From Aricia agestis (taxonomy: Eukaryota; Arthropoda; Insecta; Lepidoptera; Lycaenidae): 64,000 nt of DNA. Location: NCBI RefSeq assembly GCF_905147365.1, contig NC_056413.1:2000501-2064500 (forward strand). The letters are read 5' to 3'. The translations under genes were made by a program, and so were the position numbers. Under the pieces are notes generated by a model. It had not been told where the DNA came from. It worked only from the letters and a program-made list of their open reading frames with translations, and ran no database searches. Positions 56,791-64,000 of the stretch are shown here, piece by piece. Position 1 is the stretch's first letter. Each line of letters begins with the position of its first letter.

Positions 56791-57302
56791 GGGTGGCTTA
56801 TAATGTTTTGCAGAAATATTTCATCCACATTTTGGGTTACAGCATGATACATGGAATATTTCGGTTAAAAACTTGTGCACAATTTTTTGGGTTCAATCAA
56901 TACAAAGCTTACATCAAGTAAATAAATTTAGACTATATTGTAACAAAACGATGTAACCCGGGTTGCATCGTTTTGTCGTAAAAGGGCCGCGTAGAAGTGT
57001 AACTGAATAAAAAAATGTTTTCTCAAAATCTTCCTCAAGGTGTAATGTGTTAGTAGTTTGTCATACTCGCGTAGGTCTGAATACCATTTTCGTTGCCATG
57101 TGTTTATAAGTAATTGGGGACATAATATTATGAGCGGAACGTTGTATAATCTTTATATACCTAGTTTATACTAAATTGTATTTTGTTGAGACAAACATTA
57201 TAAAATTCTGAGGCTATTTCTCAAAAATATTTTCGTATAAGCCACGCCAAACGAACACTATAATATTTTACCCGAAATCGTTGTAAGAAACAGTCTCCAT
57301 CA

Positions 57303-57364
57303 AAGGACTTTTCCGAAACCGGAACAGCCATGTCTAAAGCGTTCAAACTCTATCCATCCGGGGT
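57303..57364 (+). pseudogene. possible decayed partial duplicate of neuroligin exon 8
   Basis: ACTTTTCCGAAA, GCCATGTCTAAAGCGTTCAA and ACTCTAT followed by a GTAAGT donor resemble the end of exon 8 (ACTTTCCGAAAA, GCCTTGTCTGAAGCTTTTAT, ACTCTAT, GTAAGT) in the same order with gaps. One frame reads FSETGTAMSKAFKLY versus KSEVALSEAFILY in the exon. No acceptor or upstream half is seen. It is short, so chance is not excluded. Confidence 0.4.
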
Positions 57365-57565
57365 AAGTTGTTAGTAAATACTGGCTGTGAGAAAGTTAGT
57401 TTTATTTATTCAGGTTTTCAATGTTCACTTTTTAAATTGCTTAGTTTGGGTTATTTACACGTTGCTTTACTATTTACACGTTCCGGGCGCTTGCGTCGGA
57501 TTTTCGAATCTCGAAATCGCAACTTGAAAATTCTAAGTTCACGAGTACGCCGTAAAGAAATAAAT

Positions 57566-58009
57566 CATCATCATCATCAGCCTATTGCCATCCACTGCTG
57601 AACGTAGGCCAATGAGCGCCAACCATCCCGATCTTGGGCAGCCCTCATCCATCGGGGGACGTCCTACACTACGTTTGTCTAAGCGTAGTCTCCACTCTAA
57701 CACTTGTCTGGTCCATCTACCGTCTTCCCGTCTGCAGACATGACCAGACCACTTCCACTTCAGCGTGCTAATTCTATGAGCGATGTCGGTGACTTTAGTT
57801 CTCTGGCGAATGACTATATTAGGAATTTTGTCTACCAGAGATACTCTCAACATAGCTCTTTCTATAGCACGCTGAACAACCTTAAACATGTGGACTAGTC
57901 CTCCGGTGAGTGTCCACGTTTCAGCTCCGTATGTCATTACCGGTAGAACGCATTGATTAAAAACCCTGGACTTAACGGATAGTGGGATCGATGATTCAAA
58001 GATATTTCG
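57566..58009 (-). pseudogene. 3' fragment of RTE-like retrotransposon
   Basis: Minus-strand frame: MTYGAETWTLTGGL, VVQRAIERAMLRVSL, RQRTKVTDIAHRISTLKWKW, SGHVCRREDGRW, VGRPP, then a TGATGATGA-type tail at 57566-57580. Homologous to 21133-21711. It is 5' truncated, as is usual for target-primed insertion. Confidence 0.75.
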
Positions 58010-58040
58010 GATATAAGAAATAAATACGAAGCTATAATAT

Positions 58041-58577
58041 TGTTACGGTACATGGTATACGGACACGTGGTGCGCAAGTACATACTCGAACCTTCTAAAA
58101 AGGTCCAATGTTTGTTTACGTGTTTACCCTTTATTTGTTAGCGTGTTTGAATTTAGACCTTATGACTGAGACTATAAGGTCTAAATTAAATTCAACTTAC
58201 TGCACTTATCGCAAGGACGGCAGTTTTATTGTGGTACATTCCCGAGCCTCCTAGAAATTTCCCACGGTTGTTTACTTGTTTACGTGAATCGGGAAATTTC
58301 TGGAATTCGTCTCGCCATATAAAAAGAGCCGCAGGCAGGTCCGGCAGTTCAGTTTGTTTCGAGCTTTCATCAAGGCGATTTCGGAGTGAACACAAGTGAT
58401 CAATAGTGAGTGAACCAGTGAAACCTGCGACTTGGCTACGACCTAGGACAGTGATAGTGCTTAGTGATTGGACCTAGTGCTAAGTGTTGTGACCTAGTGT
58501 TTAGTGCAGTGTTAATAAAGTCTTCAAGAGAGTCACCAGATCTTTCTCTCCAAATCCTCGAACCCTAGCACGTAACA
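58041..58577 (+). repeat. 5' LTR, 537 bp
   Basis: Begins TGTTACG and ends CGTAACA, a 7-bp inverted pair with TG...CA ends. U3 contains a hairpin AGACCTTAT / ATAAGGTCT near 58153-58182. Promoter and polyadenylation signals are entered separately. Confidence 0.88.
58318..58519 (+). promoter_or_regulatory. LTR promoter and polyadenylation signal
   Basis: TATAAAA at 58318-58324 is followed 33 bp later by TCAGTTT (58349-58355), an insect initiator, giving a likely RNA start at about 58351. AATAAA lies at 58514-58519. These define U3, R and U5 by inference. Confidence 0.65.
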
Positions 58578-58580
58578 AAC

Positions 58581-58594
58581 TGGTGTCAGAAGTG
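58581..58594 (+). other. primer-binding site
   Basis: TGGTGTCAGAAGTG starts 3 bp after the LTR end. It begins TGG, complementary to a tRNA CCA end. The tRNA species cannot be fixed from sequence alone; tRNA-Leu is a guess. Confidence 0.65.
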
Positions 58595-58808
58595 CGATTT
58601 GGAGATGCCATTGACTCCGAGAGAGGACTTCAAGGGGAGTGTCAGGACAAGGGCGCAGCGAGCTGCTGCCATTGACTCCGAGAGAGGAGTTGCGGAGGCC
58701 ACACCCACTGGGGACCAAGCTCCGCCCACTGAGGGACAGGCCCCACCCACTGGCCCCGCCCACATGGCTCCGCCCACTTTGGCTGAAGCCACGCCCACTG
58801 GCTCCGCC

Positions 58809-58932
58809 CACCGGGACACGCCCACTGGCCACGCCCCTCAGGCTCCGCCCACTTTGGGCATGGCTCCGCCCACCGGGACACGCCCACTGGCCACGCCCCT
58901 CAGGCTCCGCCCACTTTGGGCATGGCTCCGCC
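58809..58932. repeat. 62-bp exact tandem duplication in gag
   Basis: Unit 1 (58809-58870) and unit 2 (58871-58932) appear identical, starting CACCGGGACACGCCCACTGG. 62 is not a multiple of 3, so it shifts the frame. Confidence 0.88.
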
Positions 58933-59161
58933 CACTTTGGGCATGGCCACGCCCACTGGCTCCGCCCACCAGGCCACGCCCACTCAGGCCACGCCCACTA
59001 GCTCCGCCCACCGAGCTCCGTCTGCTCAACCCCTGCCTACTGGCTCCAGACACCATGCATCGCCCGTAGCTTCTGCGGCCCCTCAAATGGCTCCTCAATT
59101 GGAAAGTATAATTGAGTTAATTCAGGCTTTGCAAGATTCTCAAAAGGCAATGATGGAGGCA

Positions 59162-59293
59162 CAAGACCGCAAGCTCGGCGCTTTGCAGGAGTCACAAGAC
59201 CGCAAGCTCGGCGCTTTGCAGGAGTCACAAGACCGCAAGCTCGGCGCTTTGCAGGAGTCACAAGACCGCAAGCTCGGCGCTTTGCAGGAGTCC
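59162..59293 (+). repeat. 33-bp tandem repeat, four units
   Basis: CAAGACCGCAAGCTCGGCGC starts at 59162, 59195, 59228 and 59261. Each unit encodes QDRKLGALQES and keeps the frame. Confidence 0.9.
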
Positions 59294-60231
59294 CAAGAGC
59301 AACAAAAGGACCTCCAAGAGAAAGCGCTTCTGGCCATAAAGGATGTCAGTGACACGGTGACTAAGCTTCGTAAAGATGTCGACGTAATGGACGAACGCGT
59401 TACCGGGTTAGGAGTGGATGTGGAAAATGTGAAAACCGGCCTCACTGAACTACAGAAGAAAGTAGTGCGCCTGGAAACCACAGGAGTCGCGGCGTTTAGT
59501 GGAGCTTCCGTAGTAGTACAAGGACCAAGAGTTAAAGTGCCACCATACGACGGTACTACTTCCTGGAACGCTTATCGTCAGCAATTCCAGACGGTTGCTT
59601 CTGCCAACGGATGGAATGATGAACAATGCCTGACCGCTCTCACAGTTGCGCTCAGAGGGCAAGCTTTGTCGGTCCTAGAAGCGCATACAGGAAATGGGTT
59701 TAAAGACCTGATGGAGGCACTTGAATCCAGATACGGGGAGCGACACCTGGAGCACGTATTCCGTGCCCAACTGCGTGACAGAGTCCAACGCCCAGGAGAA
59801 GGACTACAACAATGGGCGTTGGAAATAGAAAAACTGGTCAAGAAGGCACACCCAGGAGCCGATTCCAAGATGATCGACACGAACATTGTGCAAGCATTTG
59901 TCGACGGAATCAGGGACCTAGAGGTCAGAGCTGCAGTGAGGCTACGTCACCACACCTCGCTTAAGGAAGCATTGGCGCATGCTTTAGAGGTCGAGGCTGT
60001 TCGGCGTGACATACGGCAGATATATAAGATCCGCGAGGTCTCTGAGGAAGTCAAGGAGGTTAAGGCTCCTACGAAGAGAAGTTCTGGAGCCATGTGCTAC
60101 AAGTGCGGCGAGAGGGGCCATCTTCAGCTTAACTGCCCGCAAAAAGAGACCCAGATGGCAAGAATGAAAAGGCTCGAGGAACAAATGGAGGAGCTGAAGA
60201 AGCAAGGAGCTTCATCCCCTGCCCGGGAGCA

Positions 60232-60238
60232 GGGAAAC
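60232..60238 (+). promoter_or_regulatory. -1 ribosomal frameshift heptamer GGGAAAC
   Basis: In the gag frame the heptamer reads G GGA AAC, the X XXY YYZ form, 3 nt before the TAA at 60242. The pol frame is -1 relative to gag and is open from upstream of this point through 60265. This indicates gag-pol fusion by -1 slippage. A downstream pseudoknot was not assessed. Confidence 0.72.
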
Positions 60239-60240
60239 GA

Positions 60241-63200
60241 ATAAAAGCCAGGACTAAGGGGCGAGTGCTGGCTGACACGGAGGAAGCCCCAATAACGGTT
60301 GTCTCCCAAGCAAGCAGCGGGAATAGTCTGGTGATTCAGGGGACTATTAACGGGACGGATTGCAAAATGACTCTAGACACAGGAGCCTCTAGAACAATAG
60401 TGAACCCAAATTTGATAAAAGCCGCAAGGAGGCACAAGAGGAGAATTAACTGTCGGCTTCTTACCGCCTCCGGTCAGCCAATACCCGTCCTGGGAGAAAT
60501 GTCAGTTACGATGAATGTGGGGGAGTTCTCATACCCTCATGACGTTATCGTGGCTGAGATTATGGATGATTGCATCTTGGGTTTGGATTTCATGAAGAAG
60601 CACAACTGCAGAATTAATGTCGCCGACGGAGTGTTCAAGTGTGGCGAAGAAGAAATTTTCATCCTTGGAGGCGCCTGCGGGAAAGTTGAATGTGTAAAGA
60701 AAGTCATAATACCTGGACGTGCGGAAGCTCGGGTGCTGGTGAAACTACCGCCAGCTGGAAAGAAGAAGTTGAATAGATGCGTGTTGATCGAAGACACACC
60801 TAACAAGACATCAGCGCAAAAACTGATGACGGCGAGAACCCTTGTTAGTGGAAGCAGTAACGCTGTGGTCAGGGTTTTGAATCTTGCTGATCGCGAGATC
60901 TGCTTGAACAAAGGTGACGTCATTGGAAAGTGCGAGGAAGTTGTCTGGATGAGAAAGTGTAGTTCGATCACAGGCTCAGACTCAGCAAACACCAGCAACT
61001 ATGGAATAGTGACTGAACTACTCGATGACTGCAAGAGTAATCTGACTTATTCGCAGGGCATGAAAGCTAAGAAGTTTTTACAACGCCACGCGAATATCTT
61101 CTCCAGTCAGGAAGGCGACCTTGGAAGAACGTCGATGGTTCAGCACAGGATAGATACCGGAAGCGAGAATCCAATTCGTCAACGAGCAAGACGGATACCC
61201 ATTGCAAAGGAAAAAGAAGTTGAAGGCCTTTTGGAGGACATGAGAAGGCATAAGATCATTGAACCGTCTGCAAGTCCGTGGTGCTCACCAGTTGTATTAG
61301 TGAAGAAGAAAGATGGCAGCACAAGATTTTGTGTGGACTACAGACGTCTCAATGATGTCACTAAGAAGGACAGCTATCCATTACCTCGAATCGACGACAC
61401 TCTGGATACCTTGAGTGGCATGAAATGGTTCTCGACCCTGGACCTGAAATCTGGATACTGGCAGGTGGAAATTCATCCAAAAGACAAGGAGAAGACAGCG
61501 TTCTCCACCGGTAAAGGTCTATGGCAGTTTAACGTCATGCCCTTTGGATTGTGCAACGCACCTGCCACATTTGAGCGACTCATGGAGTGTGTACTGGCAG
61601 GCTTAGTTGGAGAGGCTTGCTTAGTCTATTTGGACGACGTCATCATTGTTGGCCGTGACTTCGAGGACCATTTGCGAAACTTAGAACGAGTTTTCGCCAA
61701 AATAGAGGGGGCCAAGTTAAAGTTGAATTCGAAAAAGTGTCGTTTATTCAGGAGTAAGGTGAACTATCTCGGCCATGTTATCTCCAGTGATGGAATTCAG
61801 ACGGACCCGGAGAAACTAGAAGCAGTCCAAAATTGGCCAACCCCTAAGAACAAAACCGAAGTGCGGGCATTTCTTGGCCTATGCTCCTACTACAGGCGTT
61901 TTGTTAAGGGATTCTCAGAGATAGCCAAGCCATTACATCGGCTGACAGAAGATAAACGACAGTTTATTTGGGACGAGACTTCCGAAGATTCTTTTCAGAA
62001 ACTAAAGAAACATCTGTGTGAAACACCAATCCTGGGGTACCCACAACCTGAAGGTCAGTTTATAGTCGACACGGACGCAAGCAACACGGCCATTGGAGGG
62101 GTGTTATCTCAAAAACAGGGTGAAAGAGAAGTCGTAATTGCATATTTCAGCAAATCTTTATCTAAGCCAGAGAGAAACTACTGTGTGACAAGAAGAGAAC
62201 TCTTGGCTGTCGTAAAGACGCTACAACATTTCAGCAAGTATCTCATCGGCAGACAGTTTTTACTGCGAACTGATCACGCAGCCTTGAAGTGGCTACTACA
62301 ATTCAAGAACCCAGAAGGCCAAGTAGCTCGATGGATTGAACAACTCCAGGAGTATGACTTCAAGACGGAACACCGCAGCGGAAAGGCACATGGGAATGCC
62401 GACGCACTTTCGCGAAGGCCGTGTTCGGAAGACTGCAAACATTGTGTTAAGCAGGAATCTAATGAAGTAACATTAAAGTTAACGAAAACAAGTCCTTTGG
62501 GTCCATGGGAGAATGATGGTATGAGAGAGGCTCAAGAAAAAGATGACGACCTTCGACACATCATCACATGGAAGAAACGGGATGACGTAAAGCCAATCTG
62601 GAGTGAGGTTGCACCCACTGGCGCTGTCACTAAGGCGTACTGGGCGCAATGGGACAGTCTGATTCTTCAAAACGGAATACTTTACCGGAAATGGGAGAAG
62701 ACTAACGGTAGAGAGTTCCATCTTCAGATAGTGGTCCCAAGAACGAGAGTACCGGATGTTCTCCGTGAAATGCATGATGGCGTATCAGGAGGTCATCTAG
62801 GAGTAAAGAGGACGTTAACAAAAGTGCAAGAACGATTCTACTGGTTGCATTGTCGAGACGATGTACAGGATTGGTGCCGCAAATGCACTACTTGCGCTGC
62901 AGTGAAGGGACCACAGACAAGGAGCCGTGGGAGCCTGCACTTGTATAACGTTGGCGCACCGTGGGAACGAATCGCAGTTGACGTAGCTGGGCCATTTCCT
63001 GTAACGGAATCAGGAAACAAGTATTTCATGGTTGTCATGGATTACTTCACCAAATGGCCCGAAGTGTTCGCCATACCAAACCAGGAAGCTACAACAGTTG
63101 CTTCTAAGCTAGTCGAAGAAGTAATATCTCGCTTTGGTGTGCCTCTAGAAATCCATTCCGATCAGGGCAGGAATTTCGAATCGCAGGTCTTCCAGGAAGT

Positions 63201-63684
63201 GTGCAGAATTTTGGGAATGCATAAAACGAGGACCACCGCGTACCATCCACAGTCTGATGGAATGGTTGAGAGATTTAACCAGACCCTTGAGAGGCATTTG
63301 GCGAAATTGGTAGATGACAAACAAAAGGACTGGGACAAGTATATACCACTCTTCCTTCTGTCGTACCGTACCGCCGAGCATGAGAGCATAAAAGCTACCC
63401 CGGCGTATGTCAATTACGGTAGAGAACTACGAGTACCAGTAGACCTTTTGACAGGAGGATCACCGGAAGAACCAAAGACCGTACCTGATTATGTCTGCGA
63501 TTTAAGGGAAAAGATGCGCTATATACACACCATGGTTCGGGAAAATGGGTTACAGTCAAGTGAGAACATGAAGACCAGATACGACCGGAAATCGAATACA
63601 AGCGGCTTCGAAGAAGGGTCACTGGTGTGGCTGCACAACCCAACTCGCCGAAAAGGCAAATCTCCAAAGTTGCAGACCAAGTAG
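60241..63684 (+). CDS. pol: pol polyprotein (protease, RT, RNase H, integrase), premature stop
   Basis: Open from before 60241 to TAG 63682-63684; counted from GTG 60265 it has 1139 codons. Protease MTLDTGASRTIV has the catalytic DTG (38-40). The RT has YPLPRIDDTLDTLSG, FSTLDLKSGYWQV and YLDDVII (catalytic 455-458). RNase H has VDTDASNTAIGG and RTDHAALKWL. Integrase has the zinc site H837, H844, C871, C874 and catalytic D906, D966, E1002 (D,D35E). The stop falls in the C-terminal GPY/F-type module: the same frame continues GPYKVVTRLNDVTYRIQ for 45 codons to a TAG at 63820-63822. A codon one base from TGG is inferred to have been lost. Translation is expected from the gag frameshift, not from the GTG. 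Confidence 0.9.
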   Translation: MKARTKGRVLADTEEAPITVVSQASSGNSLVIQGTINGTDCKMTLDTGASRTIVNPNLIKAARRHKRRINCRLLTASGQPIPVLGEMSVTMNVGEFSYPHDVIVAEIMDDCILGLDFMKKHNCRINVADGVFKCGEEEIFILGGACGKVECVKKVIIPGRAEARVLVKLPPAGKKKLNRCVLIEDTPNKTSAQKLMTARTLVSGSSNAVVRVLNLADREICLNKGDVIGKCEEVVWMRKCSSITGSDSANTSNYGIVTELLDDCKSNLTYSQGMKAKKFLQRHANIFSSQEGDLGRTSMVQHRIDTGSENPIRQRARRIPIAKEKEVEGLLEDMRRHKIIEPSASPWCSPVVLVKKKDGSTRFCVDYRRLNDVTKKDSYPLPRIDDTLDTLSGMKWFSTLDLKSGYWQVEIHPKDKEKTAFSTGKGLWQFNVMPFGLCNAPATFERLMECVLAGLVGEACLVYLDDVIIVGRDFEDHLRNLERVFAKIEGAKLKLNSKKCRLFRSKVNYLGHVISSDGIQTDPEKLEAVQNWPTPKNKTEVRAFLGLCSYYRRFVKGFSEIAKPLHRLTEDKRQFIWDETSEDSFQKLKKHLCETPILGYPQPEGQFIVDTDASNTAIGGVLSQKQGEREVVIAYFSKSLSKPERNYCVTRRELLAVVKTLQHFSKYLIGRQFLLRTDHAALKWLLQFKNPEGQVARWIEQLQEYDFKTEHRSGKAHGNADALSRRPCSEDCKHCVKQESNEVTLKLTKTSPLGPWENDGMREAQEKDDDLRHIITWKKRDDVKPIWSEVAPTGAVTKAYWAQWDSLILQNGILYRKWEKTNGREFHLQIVVPRTRVPDVLREMHDGVSGGHLGVKRTLTKVQERFYWLHCRDDVQDWCRKCTTCAAVKGPQTRSRGSLHLYNVGAPWERIAVDVAGPFPVTESGNKYFMVVMDYFTKWPEVFAIPNQEATTVASKLVEEVISRFGVPLEIHSDQGRNFESQVFQEVCRILGMHKTRTTAYHPQSDGMVERFNQTLERHLAKLVDDKQKDWDKYIPLFLLSYRTAEHESIKATPAYVNYGRELRVPVDLLTGGSPEEPKTVPDYVCDLREKMRYIHTMVRENGLQSSENMKTRYDRKSNTSGFEEGSLVWLHNPTRRKGKSPKLQTK

Positions 63685-63829
63685 GACGGCCCATACAAAG
63701 TGGTTACCCGATTGAATGACGTGACTTACAGGATTCAAAAGCAACCAAGAGGGACATTCAAAGTGGTACACATAGACCGTCTGGCGCGTTACCATGGCAG
63801 TAACAATGATGCTCGGGACTAGCATCTCT

Positions 63830-63842
63830 AAGAGGGGAGTAG
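63830..63842 (+). other. polypurine tract
   Basis: AAGAGGGGAGTAG ends directly at the 3' LTR; it is the expected plus-strand DNA primer. Confidence 0.75.
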
Positions 63843-64000
63843 TGTTACGGTACATGGTATACGGACACGTGGTGCGCAAGTACATACTCGAACCTTCTAA
63901 AAAGGTCCAATGTTTGTTTACGTGTTTACCCTTTATTTGTTAGCGTGTTTGAATTTAGACCTTATGACTGAGTCCATAAGGTCTAAATTAAATTCAACTT
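63843..64000 (+). repeat. 3' LTR, first 158 bp
   Basis: Matches 58041-58198 with two differences, both within the loop and stem base of the AGACCTTAT hairpin (GAGTCCATAAG here, GAGACTATAAG in the 5' LTR). Cut by the window end. Confidence 0.92.

Larger units (their letters stand above)
58605..60244 (+). pseudogene. gag: gag polyprotein, frame broken by a 62-bp duplication
   Basis: Gag forms the particle that packages element RNA. ATG 58605 opens MPLTPREDFKGSVRTRAQRA and a Pro/Thr-rich APPTG/ATPTG repeat region. The correct frame moves after a 62-bp tandem duplication (58809-58870 and 58871-58932); from about 58916 the frame is open to the TAA at 60242-60244. Next come four 11-residue repeats QDRKLGALQES (59162-59293), a coiled coil, a retrotransposon capsid domain (VKVPPYDGTTSWNAYRQQFQ, AFVDGIRDLEVRAAVRLR) and one zinc knuckle CYKCGERGHLQLNC (about 60094-60135). 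It is probably inactive as it stands unless the break is an assembly error. Confidence 0.85.
58041..64000 (+). mobile_element. Ty3/gypsy LTR retrotransposon (3' LTR cut by window end)
   Basis: Direct LTRs (58041-58577 and 63843 onward) bound gag and pol in the order gag, protease, RT, RNase H, integrase, which is Ty3/gypsy (Metaviridae) order. No env frame is present between pol and the 3' LTR. The first 158 bp of the 3' LTR match the 5' LTR at 156 positions, so insertion is recent. Two disabling changes are described under gag and pol. Expected target duplication is the AATAT-type sequence before 58041; its partner lies outside the window. Confidence 0.92.

Noticed and set aside
58533..59098. 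several overlapping frames on both strands in the gag region
   Set aside because: GC-rich Pro/Thr repeats leave shadow frames open; only the plus-strand gag frame has domain support.

Overview
The window reads as nuclear genomic DNA of a moth or butterfly (Lepidoptera). It holds one recognisable host gene, an insect neuroligin split by long AT-rich introns. Nearly everything else is dispersed repeats of types common in Lepidoptera: short Helitrons ending in a hairpin plus CTAGT (Lep1-like), tRNA-headed SINEs, poly(A)-tailed SINE-like repeats with C-rich cores, and many MITEs.

Layout. Positions 1-15273 are intergenic or 5' flank: a broken jockey/CR1-like non-LTR retrotransposon (minus strand, about 1271-4110), a tRNA-derived SINE (5293-5642), MITEs, Lep1-like Helitrons, SINE-like copies, and a TA-flanked DNA element (14329-15233). 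From 15274 the plus strand carries the neuroligin gene. Eight coding exons join in phase: 15356-15690, 17633-17850, 42176-42328, 48862-49062, 49771-50269, 50930-51020, 54222-54395 and 56178-56329. They encode about 608 residues: a signal/N-terminal segment plus most of the cholinesterase-like ectodomain. The transmembrane and cytoplasmic part must lie beyond 64000.

The 24.3 kb intron between exons 2 and 3 holds a TTAA-bounded element with nested palindromes (19141-20408), an RTE-type retrotransposon relic (21120-23700), an autonomous-Helitron relic with an Arg/Glu-rich repeat protein (24460-27190), a non-LTR reverse transcriptase ORF whose first codons come from a Helitron end (34180-36021), tandem MITEs (36735-37074) and an 18-bp palindromic minisatellite (41395-41790). 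The 6.5 kb intron 3 holds a hAT relic with an exact 8-bp target duplication (46387-47022) and several near-perfect hairpins. Other introns carry SINEs and a 250-bp palindrome (52602-52852). Three exon donors have mobile elements starting within about 5-25 bp.

The right end (58041-64000) is a young Ty3/gypsy LTR retrotransposon on the plus strand, cut by the window inside its 3' LTR. The comparable 158 bp of the two LTRs differ at 2 positions. It has TATA and initiator elements, primer-binding and polypurine sites, gag with a CCHC knuckle, a phased -1 slippery heptamer (GGGAAAC) just before the gag stop, and pol with protease, RT, RNase H and integrase. Two lesions probably disable it: a 62-bp tandem duplication in gag and an in-frame TAG near the end of integrase.

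I saw no confident new biological system. The best leads are the phased frameshift signal, a decayed partial duplicate of neuroligin exon 8, the uORF cascade ahead of the neuroligin start, the Helitron/RT fusion ORF, and repeat insertions packed against splice donors.
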